9,155 nucleotides of DNA from an uncultured bacterium (GTDB taxonomy: Bacteria; Cyanobacteriota; Vampirovibrionia; Gastranaerophilales; Gastranaerophilaceae): the NCBI GenBank assembly GCA_902772945.1, contig CACYCU010000143.1, positions 1-9,155 on the forward strand. Direction: 5' to 3'. The translations under genes and the position numbers were made by a program. Below, one piece after another: positions 1-6,326 of this stretch (positions within the stretch are counted from its first letter, which is position 1; each line of letters opens with the position of its first letter). The notes below the pieces were generated by a model. That model ran no database searches. It was given only the letters and a program-made list of their open reading frames with translations, and had not been told where the DNA came from.

Positions 1-1
1 A

Positions 2-841
2 GAGCAAAAAAGAATTGAAAAAGAACAAAAAGCAGAACAGAAGAAAATTGAACAAGAAGAAAAGGCAAGAAAAAAGGCAGAACTTGATGAAGCTAAAAAT
101 CTAAAAAAAGCAAAAGAAGAAGAAGTAAAAACAGCAAAGAAGAATGGCGGTCTTTCAAAAGAAGAAGAAAAAAATATGCTAGAAAGTGGTGCTTCAAGAG
201 AATATGCAGACAAAAATGATGAACAATTGAATAACGAAATTGAAGAATTGAAAAAAGCACAAGATCCAAAATACGCAGATGTTACTGATAAAAATCTTGA
301 TGCTGAAATTATTCAACTTACTCAAAATAAATCTCAAAAATATGCAGACATAAGTACGGAAGAACTAAATTCCAAAGTTGCAGAATTGGCAAAAATCAAT
401 GAAACTCCTGAAGTTACTCCTGAACAAAAGGCTGAACTTGCAGAACTTCAAGCAGAACAAGACACTCGAGATAATTTATCAAGTGCTCAAGGAGAAAAAG
501 ACAGACGTGCTAAATTAGGAAAACTTGAAGCAGAGAAAGAAAATCGTGCAAAATACAAAGAAAAGATGCAATTATTAAAAGATCATAAAATCAAAAAATC
601 AGAAAAACTCGGAAAAGTTCTTGACATTGTAGGTCAAGCATCCGGTGTTGCATCAAATGTTGCCGGTCAGTTTATGAGTGCTGATAAAACTCCTGTAAAG
701 AAAAAGAAAGGTTATTTGGCTGATCACGGTTTTACAACAAATAGCCGTTTTAAAAAGATTGTAAAATCTAATGCTTCACACTATAACAATGACGATAATG
801 ATCCTCGTAAAAAGAGATTTAAATTCAAAAAATTTGCTTAA
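2..841 (+). CDS. Lys/Glu-rich coiled-coil repeat protein, 5'-truncated by window edge
   Basis: I do not recognise the family. The frame is open from base 2 with no stop, so the first in-frame ATG (base 176) is probably internal and the true start lies left of the window; 279 residues are visible. Visible residues 1-60 are almost entirely E, K, A and Q, typical of a charged helix or coiled coil. Residues 68-136 are three consecutive 23-residue repeats beginning YAD. A further L-x-x-L-x-A-E helix follows, then a small Gly/Ala/Ser/Val segment (about 203-226) and a very basic tail ending in RFKFKKFA. No signal peptide, membrane helix or enzyme motif is visible, but the N-terminus is missing. A structural, scaffold or nucleic-acid-binding role is possible for the basic end, but this is inference. 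Its stop codon overlaps the stop of the converging mutL. Confidence 0.8.
   Translation, partial: EQKRIEKEQKAEQKKIEQEEKARKKAELDEAKNLKKAKEEEVKTAKKNGGLSKEEEKNMLESGASREYADKNDEQLNNEIEELKKAQDPKYADVTDKNLDAEIIQLTQNKSQKYADISTEELNSKVAELAKINETPEVTPEQKAELAELQAEQDTRDNLSSAQGEKDRRAKLGKLEAEKENRAKYKEKMQLLKDHKIKKSEKLGKVLDIVGQASGVASNVAGQFMSADKTPVKKKKGYLADHGFTTNSRFKKIVKSNASHYNNDDNDPRKKRFKFKKFA
203..409 (+). repeat. Three in-frame 69-bp / 23-residue tandem repeats
   Basis: The repeats occupy 203-271, 272-340 and 341-409, each exactly 69 bases. Each unit starts Tyr-Ala-Asp, has Leu at repeat position 9, a hydrophobic residue (Ile/Ile/Val) at 13 and Leu at 16; the first two end in Pro-Lys and Gln-Lys. The protein pattern is much better conserved than the DNA, which suggests old duplications kept by selection on the protein rather than a recent slippage array. 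Confidence 0.8.
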
Positions 842-2589
842 TCATTACGTTGAAAGAATGAAGCTATATCTTTGTGCTTTATAGTATGAGTAATTGGTCT
901 TCCATGCGGGCATGTGTATGGCATTTTGGTTGTTCGCCATTTTTTAATAATTTCCTGCATTTGCCACAAAGATAGTTTTTGACCGGCTTTAACAGAAGCT
1001 TTGCAAGCTGTTGTCCTCATAATCTTTTCTTCCAAACCGTCAATATCGCCTTCAATATGTTCTAAAATGTCTGATAAGATTTCTTTTGGATTTACTTTTG
1101 CAAGTATTTGCGGAACTTTGCGAAAAATTAATTCGTTAGATTTTGTAAATTCTATCCCAAATCCAAATTTTTCAAATTTGTCTAAATTTTCTTTAATTAA
1201 CTCTGCTTCCGAATCGGAAATTTCTATAACATCTGAGATGAAGAGCATTTGAGAATTAATTTCCTTATTTTCTCTTAATTTTTCATAATTATATCGTTCT
1301 TCTGCGATGTGTTGATCTACTATTTCAAGCCCGTCATCTTTTTCAATCAGAATATAAGTGTTTTTGTATTGACCTATAATATTTTCTTCAGGTTCTTCTT
1401 TTTCCTCAGGAACAACAAAAATTTGTTTTTGTTCAATATTTTGTGTTTGCTCTTGTTCAAATCTTTCAATTTCTCTGTCTGATATATATATTGTATCTTC
1501 ATTTTTATCAACATAAACATCTTCGGATTTTTCAAGTTTTTGTTGTGTAAAATTTATGACATTATCGGATGGTAATTCGTAATTAATTTGTTGTTTTTCA
1601 ACAAAATTTGTTAATCCTCCTTGGATAGATGTGTATATAAAGTTGAATATTTGATTAGGATTTTTATATCGAACTTCTTTTTTTGTAGGGTGAACATTTA
1701 CATCAATGTCTGATGGCGGAATTTCTAAGTTGAGTACCACAAAAGGATATTTCCCGTTAGCAATCAAGGCTTTGTATGCGGTATCAATTGATTTTTGAAA
1801 AACAGGGTCTTTTACCGCACGTGAATTTATGTACATATGATAACTCTTTTTGCTTGAACGGGTATAATTTGGGGTACTTACATATCCGCTGATTTTTAAT
1901 CCCGACAGAGTATCTGTTTTAAGAACTTCTTTCAAATTTTGTGTTACATCTGTTGAATAAACTTCTTTTATTGTTTGTAAAAGATTATTTTGACCTGAGG
2001 TTTTTAAAACTGTTTTTCCGTTTTTTTTCAATTCGATTGAACATTCGGGATGTGCAAGCGAAATTGATTGAACAAGTTCTTGAATATATGAAAATTCAGT
2101 ATTTGAGCTTTTTAAAAATTTTAAACGTGCAGGAATATTATAAAAAAGATCTTTAACTTCCATAATTGTTCCGATAGCACAGCCTGTTTCAACTTTTTTG
2201 ACTTCCGAATTTTCACAAATGACTTTAGTTCCGTTATCAAAATCTTTTGTTCGGGTTATGCAAGTTAATTTGGAGATAGAAATAATACTTGAAAGGGCTT
2301 CTCCTCTAAATCCCAGTGTATGAATATTATACAAATCCTCATCTGTTTCAATTTTGCTTGTGGCATGTTTTGAAAAAGCTAGCAAAATATCATCAGGATA
2401 AATCCCTGAGCCATTATCTGCAACACGAATATTTCTGCAATCATTTGTAATTTCAATACTCAATTTTGTTGCTCCGGCGTCTATTGAGTTTTCAGCCAAT
2501 TCTTTAACAACAGATGCGGGACGTTCAATAACTTCTCCTGCTGCAATTTGATTTATTAAATGTTTTGAAAGTTGCTTTATTCTTGCCAA
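838..2589 (-). CDS. mutL: DNA mismatch repair protein MutL, endonuclease type
   Basis: Mismatch-repair ATPase that links mismatch recognition by MutS to strand incision. The N-terminal GHKL ATPase fold is clear: NQIAAGEVIERPASVVKE from residue 13, catalytic Glu30 and Mg-binding Asn34, DNGSG at 58-62, and FRGEAL at 94-99. After a poorly conserved charged linker (about 330-400), the C-terminal domain has the metal-binding endonuclease motifs: DQHIAEERYNYE at about 425-436 (the DQHAx2Ex4E motif with Ile for Ala), ACKASVKAGQ at 528-537, and CPHGRP at 560-565. The protein should therefore nick DNA itself, as in bacteria without MutH. Its 583 residues are slightly short for the family, mostly in the linker. 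The start is TTG, chosen because it gives the canonical N-terminus and follows a perfect AGGAGG with 5-nt spacing. One base separates it from the upstream membrane gene, so the two are probably co-transcribed. No mutS lies in the window. Confidence 0.96.
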   Translation of the reverse strand: MARIKQLSKHLINQIAAGEVIERPASVVKELAENSIDAGATKLSIEITNDCRNIRVADNGSGIYPDDILLAFSKHATSKIETDEDLYNIHTLGFRGEALSSIISISKLTCITRTKDFDNGTKVICENSEVKKVETGCAIGTIMEVKDLFYNIPARLKFLKSSNTEFSYIQELVQSISLAHPECSIELKKNGKTVLKTSGQNNLLQTIKEVYSTDVTQNLKEVLKTDTLSGLKISGYVSTPNYTRSSKKSYHMYINSRAVKDPVFQKSIDTAYKALIANGKYPFVVLNLEIPPSDIDVNVHPTKKEVRYKNPNQIFNFIYTSIQGGLTNFVEKQQINYELPSDNVINFTQQKLEKSEDVYVDKNEDTIYISDREIERFEQEQTQNIEQKQIFVVPEEKEEPEENIIGQYKNTYILIEKDDGLEIVDQHIAEERYNYEKLRENKEINSQMLFISDVIEISDSEAELIKENLDKFEKFGFGIEFTKSNELIFRKVPQILAKVNPKEILSDILEHIEGDIDGLEEKIMRTTACKASVKAGQKLSLWQMQEIIKKWRTTKMPYTCPHGRPITHTIKHKDIASFFQRND

Positions 2590-2590
2590 A

Positions 2591-3613
2591 TCAACCTCCT
2601 ATAAAATGTGAATAAAAGAAATGTGTTACTTTATCAAACTGTGTAAGCAAAACAACAACAACAATTGACACAACAAGTCCTACAGTTACTTTGTACAAAT
2701 CCTTTAATATATGTTTGTACATTTTTTTGGGAGATTCAAAACGTAACCTTTGATAAAGTGCAATTTCACGGCCGGCTAACAACCCTATAAATACCCAAGT
2801 AGTTGACATTGGTACATTATTCAGATTGATAAAATATAGTAATAGAAATGCATAGATTATATCAATTATAGTTGCAGAACGGGGATCTTGAACGTTTGTT
2901 TTCATTTTTACAATTTTTTGAATGTCGCCCCCTCTTTGATATGTCAAAATTCCTAAGTATATAGTGAAACAAACTAATACAAACAAAAGTTCCCAAACGG
3001 AAGCTTTTCTTGGCAGATATACAAACAGTTTTGCTGAATCCTGCATCAACCATTGCGACCAAATAAAGGCTGTTGAACACCATTTGGCTACCATCCACCA
3101 TTTAGAAATTTTTTCACCGCCGGAACGCTTTTGAGTGTAATAAAAATATCTTTCAACAGGGCGTCCGATTATATTGTATATTATGATTGCTGCGATAAAA
3201 GCTATGACATATCCTAAAACTGATTTTGTAAGCATCATACAAATAACAGATACATCGCTTACGGAAAATACACTTAAAACTAAAAACGTTGTGGCAACAG
3301 GTATGCCCCAACGAGTTAGTATAATTAATATTATAGGAGGTAAAAGGTACAGAAAAGTAAATTGTTCTGTGACCGGGATTCTTGTCAAAAGTCCGAAAGA
3401 CATATCTCCGGAATTTATGTACCAGCCTATACCAATTGTTAAAATTAATACAGTAGCCGAAAATGCCCAAAGATAATAAAAAGGCGTGTTTTTGTTTGCG
3501 CTTAAAAATGTACCGAGTGTTTGAATGATGTCGTTTGATACGCAAGCATACATTGAAAGCAAAAAGCCTGCAATCATATAAAAGTTACTCAGTGTAAATG
3601 TCGCTTCGAACAT
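2591..3613 (-). CDS. Polytopic membrane protein, distantly PiT (phosphate permease)-like
   Basis: A 340-residue integral membrane protein with about eight or nine hydrophobic segments (near 10-25, 46-66, 86-100, 104-127, 131-149, 207-224, 247-263, 270-284 and 308-324). I see a two-fold pattern like that of PiT (inorganic phosphate transporter) proteins. The first half has SND at 26-28 followed by QTLGT, then PVATT at 105-109. The second half has QDSA at 191-194, then PMSTT at 268-272 followed by a Gly/Ala helix. In PiT transporters, GANDxAN-type and P-x-S-T-T motifs recur in both halves and line the ion/phosphate site. Here the first motif is degenerate, so phosphate may not be the substrate. 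Family assignment is inference from motif spacing; membrane topology is well supported. The ATG has a strong AGGGGAGGG upstream. It is the first gene of a pair with mutL and is divergent from the methyltransferase. Confidence 0.75.
   Translation of the reverse strand: MFEATFTLSNFYMIAGFLLSMYACVSNDIIQTLGTFLSANKNTPFYYLWAFSATVLILTIGIGWYINSGDMSFGLLTRIPVTEQFTFLYLLPPIILIILTRWGIPVATTFLVLSVFSVSDVSVICMMLTKSVLGYVIAFIAAIIIYNIIGRPVERYFYYTQKRSGGEKISKWWMVAKWCSTAFIWSQWLMQDSAKLFVYLPRKASVWELLFVLVCFTIYLGILTYQRGGDIQKIVKMKTNVQDPRSATIIDIIYAFLLLYFINLNNVPMSTTWVFIGLLAGREIALYQRLRFESPKKMYKHILKDLYKVTVGLVVSIVVVVLLTQFDKVTHFFYSHFIGG
2595..2600 (-). promoter_or_regulatory. Perfect Shine-Dalgarno of mutL, inside the upstream gene
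   Basis: AGGAGG on the minus strand, 5 nt before the TTG start of mutL. It is formed by the last sense codons (Ile-Gly-Gly) of the membrane protein gene, whose TGA stop follows at once. This decides the TTG start and suggests that termination of the upstream gene helps mutL initiation. Confidence 0.85.
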
Positions 3614-3616
3614 TTT

Positions 3617-3639
3617 CCCTCCCCTTTCAATCTATAACA
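3617..3639 (-). promoter_or_regulatory. Ribosome binding site and possible extended -10 of the PiT-like gene
   Basis: On the minus strand AGGGGAGGG (3617-3625) lies just before the ATG at 3613 and is a strong ribosome binding site. Upstream, TGTTATAGA (3631-3639) resembles an extended -10 element (TGn plus TATAGA). No good -35 hexamer sits 16-18 nt further up (CATTTA at 3654-3659), so the promoter call is weak while the ribosome binding site is firm. Confidence 0.45.
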
Positions 3640-3660
3640 AACATAATTTCATCTAAATGT

Positions 3661-3710
3661 TTGATTACAATTTTGAAACATTTCTATAAACTCAATATAT
3701 ATAAGGGGAG
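3661..3710 (+). promoter_or_regulatory. Candidate promoter and ribosome binding site of the methyltransferase
   Basis: TTGATT (3661-3666), an 18-nt spacer and TATAAA (3685-3690) would start transcription near 3697 and leave a short leader carrying AAGGGGAG (3703-3710), 8 nt before the TTG start at 3719. A second pair, TTGAAA (3673-3678), 17 nt and TATATA (3696-3701), is also plausible but would start inside the ribosome binding site. The 105-bp region 3614-3718 also serves the divergent membrane-protein gene and holds no other feature that I can see. Confidence 0.5.
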
Positions 3711-3718
3711 AAATAGAT

Positions 3719-4585
3719 TTGGCAAGAACAAACACAAAATTAAAACCGATTAAAAAGGCAGATTTAAAAGTTGTAAAACCGGTTAAAACAACTAAATACA
3801 GCGATATAGATTTGAATAACTGGAAAGCATATGATCATGTAAAAACTGATACTTTGTGGGAATTCCCGTCCAGATTGAAAGATGGCGGACATTCAAACGA
3901 GTATCACGGAAATTATATTCCGCAAATTGCTCAGCAGTTGTATGAACGTTTTACAAAGAAAAATGATGTAGTTTTGGACTTGTTTTTTGGTTCAGGTACA
4001 TCCGGCATTGAAGCTATAAATATGAATCGTCGTTGTATCGGGGTCGAATTGAAGGATGAACTTGCAGAAAAAGTTTCCGAAAAGTTTACTCCAAAACAAC
4101 TCGTAACGGACGTAAATATAATTTGTGCGGACTCAACTTCAGAGCTTGCAAAAGAAAAAGTGAAAGCAAGATTAGATATTATGGGAGAAGAAAAAGCTCA
4201 GTTTTTAATCTTGCATCCGCCATATGACGATATTATAAAATTTTCCGATAAAAAAGAAGATTTGTCTAATTGCGAATCAACTGAACAATTCTATGATTTG
4301 TTTGAAAAAGTTGCCCAAAACGGTTATGACTTGCTTGAAAAAGGCCGATTTGCGGCATTGATAATCGGGGACAGTTACAAAAATTCTGAAGTTCAACCTT
4401 TGGGCTTTGAATGTATGGCAAGAATGATGAAACTCGGTTTTCGTTTGAAAGGAATTATTGTAAAAGATATTCAAGGTAATGAAAGAGCAAAGGGAAAAAC
4501 TGCTAATCTATGGAGATATAGAGCTTTAGCGGGCGGATTTTTTATCTTTAAGCATGAATACGTTATGATTTTTCAAAAAATATAA
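3719..4585 (+). CDS. Orphan SAM-dependent DNA methyltransferase with HPPY motif
   Basis: Amino-methyltransferase of the N4-cytosine/N6-adenine type, 288 residues. SAM-binding motif I is LDLFFGSGTS (86-95), preceded by a motif X-like stretch (NYIPQIAQQLYERF, 65-78) and followed by an acidic strand (IGVELKDE, 107-114). The catalytic motif IV is HPPYDDI at 166-172. The X-I-IV order puts any target-recognition part after residue 175. The C-terminus ends FFIFKHEYVMIFQK, a strand pattern common at the end of such enzymes. His replaces the usual Asp/Asn/Ser at the first position of motif IV, so base specificity cannot be inferred. The TTG start is supported by AAGGGGAG 8 nt upstream and by the absence of any in-frame ATG before residue 102. 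A basic N-terminus (MARTNTKLKPIKKADLK) precedes the catalytic fold. No restriction or specificity gene is adjacent, so it looks solitary. An RNA methyltransferase is a less likely alternative. Confidence 0.85.
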   Translation: MARTNTKLKPIKKADLKVVKPVKTTKYSDIDLNNWKAYDHVKTDTLWEFPSRLKDGGHSNEYHGNYIPQIAQQLYERFTKKNDVVLDLFFGSGTSGIEAINMNRRCIGVELKDELAEKVSEKFTPKQLVTDVNIICADSTSELAKEKVKARLDIMGEEKAQFLILHPPYDDIIKFSDKKEDLSNCESTEQFYDLFEKVAQNGYDLLEKGRFAALIIGDSYKNSEVQPLGFECMARMMKLGFRLKGIIVKDIQGNERAKGKTANLWRYRALAGGFFIFKHEYVMIFQKI

Positions 4586-4597
4586 AAGACCTTTTAT
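4582..4597. repeat. Small inverted repeat spanning two convergent stop codons
   Basis: ATAAAAG and CTTTTAT form a perfect 7-bp dyad around AC. It contains the TAA stop of the methyltransferase (4583-4585) and the TAA stop of the HicB-like gene (4594-4596 on the minus strand), which converge with only 8 nt between them. The stem is A+T-rich with too small a loop, so a working terminator is doubtful; the symmetry may be incidental. Confidence 0.35.
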
Positions 4598-4860
4598 GGA
4601 CATAAATTTTCCCAATCGGGTTCAGTATCTTCTTCGCCAGGTTCAACAATATGGTCACCTGTCTCAAGCATTACTTGAAGGGTCCATTTTAACTGTTCTT
4701 TATAACCATTTCTGGCTTTTTCAATAGTTTTAGCACAAAACAGGAAACTCGGAATTTCTTTTATTTCTATAAAATGATAAAGATTTCCGTCAAAGTCAGT
4801 ATCTGTTCCTTCAATTATTGTCCAATTTAAATTTGTATAATAATCTAAATTTTTTTCCAT
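4594..4860 (-). CDS. Small HicB-like domain protein
   Basis: An 88-residue protein with the outline of the HicB antitoxin N-terminal fold: a strand-rich start, then YHFIEIKEIPSFLFCAKTIE (aligning with the IPGCxxxGxTxEEA region of HicB), a helix (KARNGYKEQLKWTLQVMLETG) and an acidic end (DHIVEPGEEDTEPDWENL). HicB domains are a degraded RNase-H-like fold that neutralises the HicA RNase toxin. No HicA-like gene lies beside it, and a C-terminal DNA-binding domain is absent. It may be a stand-alone HicB-fold protein rather than an antitoxin. It starts directly after the GerMN gene (TAA then ATG, no gap), so it is probably the last gene of the minus-strand operon. The family match is by eye and moderate. 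Confidence 0.65.
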   Translation of the reverse strand: MEKNLDYYTNLNWTIIEGTDTDFDGNLYHFIEIKEIPSFLFCAKTIEKARNGYKEQLKWTLQVMLETGDHIVEPGEEDTEPDWENLCP

Positions 4861-5469
4861 TTAACCATCCAAAGAATTTTCATTCAAAGGTTGTGTAATC
4901 ATTATGCCTTCTCCGCCGATAACTTCAGCTTTGCTTCCGTCAATATAGAGATATACGGGCTTTGTTGTATTGCGTTTAGCTGTTTTTATCAGTTGGTATA
5001 GCCTTTTGTATAGGCTTTCTGTACCGCCGCCCTGTTCAAATGCGGAATTCAAATTGATAATTACCTCTGCAGATGTTTCGTTAATTGAAATAACTTTTGT
5101 TGCAGGCGGAATTTCAGTATAAACCCCTTTTGCTTTTTCTGCTGATTTTGGTCCGGAAATCAATGAATTTATTGCGAATTTAATTTTTGAACCGTCTATA
5201 GTTTCGTCATATTCGCGATTAACTGCTTTATAAACTTCTTCTTTGTTAGCATTCTGACCGATGAAGTAAACATTAACGTATACTTTTTCTTTTTCAATTG
5301 GTTTTGGCGGCTCTTGTTGTGTTGTTAATTCATCTTCTTTTGGAAGTAAAGGACCTGAGATACCGTTATTATCTCTGTTGTAATATTTGGATAATCCCAT
5401 TAAGCAAAGACCTATAACTATTATTACCAATGTTATACTAAAAAATCTACGTTCATCGTTTTTTCGCAT
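4861..5469 (-). CDS. Membrane-anchored GerMN-domain protein
   Basis: A 202-residue protein with a basic N-terminus (MRKNDERR) and one membrane helix (about 9-27), then a flexible Pro/Glu/Lys linker (about 40-61) and a GerMN domain from about 62 to 197. Diagnostic parts are INSLISGPKSAEKAKGVYTEIPP, then VISINETSAEVIINLNSAF, and the end VYLYIDGSKAEVIGGEGIMITQPL. The domain probably faces the extracytoplasmic side. GerMN domains occur in spore-germination and sporulation proteins and also in envelope proteins of non-spore-formers, including Cyanobacteria; a cell-wall-associated role is inferred, and nothing else here indicates sporulation. The ATG starts 2 nt after the stop of the DUF2993 gene and is served by AAGGAT in its end, so the two are likely translated in tandem. 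The start gives the expected anchor. Confidence 0.88.
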   Translation of the reverse strand: MRKNDERRFFSITLVIIVIGLCLMGLSKYYNRDNNGISGPLLPKEDELTTQQEPPKPIEKEKVYVNVYFIGQNANKEEVYKAVNREYDETIDGSKIKFAINSLISGPKSAEKAKGVYTEIPPATKVISINETSAEVIINLNSAFEQGGGTESLYKRLYQLIKTAKRNTTKPVYLYIDGSKAEVIGGEGIMITQPLNENSLDG

Positions 5470-5471
5470 AA

Positions 5472-6326
5472 TTAATCCTTATCTTTTAAAACTGTAACTT
5501 TTCCGTCAACAGTAACTTGATTATCGGAAATATTTATATTTTCTATATTAAATTTTGCATCTTTATTTTCCAGTATTTGTGCGGAAAAATCAAGTGGGTT
5601 TATATAATTTATTATTTTTGAAAATTTGTCTACATCTAAAGAAAAAGTATTATTATCTAATGTTGTATTAGCAAGTTTTATTTTACCGTTTTCAACACGT
5701 AAATCAGCACTCAATGAAACTTCTTTTGACTTTCTTACAAAAGGCAGAGAATATTTTAAAACATAGTGCATTTTTTTATCTTTAATTTTAATTTTTGTTG
5801 ATTCAATATTGAATATATTAAAATTACCGCCAATATTGTTTATATTTTCAACAAGTCTTTTGTATTCTGAAGATTCCATTGTTTTATTAATATCGTCTTC
5901 AGTCATTACAACTGATACTGCTAAAGGTAAATCCTCTTTTACAATAACGTTCCCTTTTTTATCTTCTGTTATATAGTTGAAATCACAAAGGGTTTTAGCT
6001 TCAAATGATGAAATATGAATACCCTGAATATTTACATTTTTACCTGTTATTTCGGCAGACTTAAATCGTCCGGCTTTCAAATCTTTTGCGCTGAATGATT
6101 TTATATCGGTTTTGATTTCGCCACTTATAATATTTTTCTTTATAGTTTTTTTGATTAAGTTTTCACCGATTTTTTCAGTAATAAAACGTTGTCCTGTTAG
6201 TGTACTGAAAAATTGTGACGTTGATGAAGACAAATCATAAGGTTCAGGACATTTTAAATCATCGCATGCCGCAAATACTGTTGAACCTGCAAGTACCATA
6301 ACCATTGTTAAAATAATCTTTTTCAT
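5472..6326 (-). CDS. Secreted LmeA/DUF2993-like protein
   Basis: A 284-residue protein with a clear signal peptide (MKKIILTMVMVLAGSTVFA), so exported. Cleavage may follow the AxA-like VFA; Cys21 after FAA could instead be a poor lipobox. Cys21 and Cys26 could also pair. The mature part matches the DUF2993/LmeA pattern: an early helix (FITEKIGENLIKKTIKK), then repeated strands such as SFSAKDLKAGRFKSAEITGKN, a middle with NIESTKIKIKDKKMHYVLKY, and a closing strand NINISDNQVTVDGKVTVL. LmeA-type proteins bind phospholipid and in actinobacteria support envelope lipoglycan formation; members are common in Cyanobacteria. Lipid binding here is inferred. The start overlaps the truB stop by 4 nt (ATGA), implying translational coupling; its own Shine-Dalgarno is weak (AAAGAAAG). 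Confidence 0.75.
   Translation of the reverse strand: MKKIILTMVMVLAGSTVFAACDDLKCPEPYDLSSSTSQFFSTLTGQRFITEKIGENLIKKTIKKNIISGEIKTDIKSFSAKDLKAGRFKSAEITGKNVNIQGIHISSFEAKTLCDFNYITEDKKGNVIVKEDLPLAVSVVMTEDDINKTMESSEYKRLVENINNIGGNFNIFNIESTKIKIKDKKMHYVLKYSLPFVRKSKEVSLSADLRVENGKIKLANTTLDNNTFSLDVDKFSKIINYINPLDFSAQILENKDAKFNIENINISDNQVTVDGKVTVLKDKD

Noticed and set aside
203..409. The 69-bp repeats as a CRISPR array or a recent microsatellite
   Set aside because: There are no alternating unique spacers, the DNA copies have diverged, and the repeats are in frame within a coding region.
176..841. ATG at 176 as the true start of the first gene
   Set aside because: The same frame is open to the window edge with matching Lys/Glu-rich composition, and no ribosome binding site precedes 176 beyond the general purine richness.
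3153..3545. A 130-codon minus-strand frame inside the membrane-protein gene, and a 100-codon plus frame over the same bases
   Set aside because: They are out-of-frame or antisense readings of the transporter-like gene, whose own frame shows membrane segments and conserved motifs; the alternatives show no domain.
3719..4585. The methyltransferase as part of a restriction-modification or defence cassette
   Set aside because: Its neighbours are a transporter-like gene with mutL and a HicB-like operon end; no nuclease, specificity subunit or helicase is adjacent.
4861..5469. GerMN domain as evidence of a spore-former
   Set aside because: GerMN domains occur widely outside spore-formers, and no other sporulation gene lies in the window.
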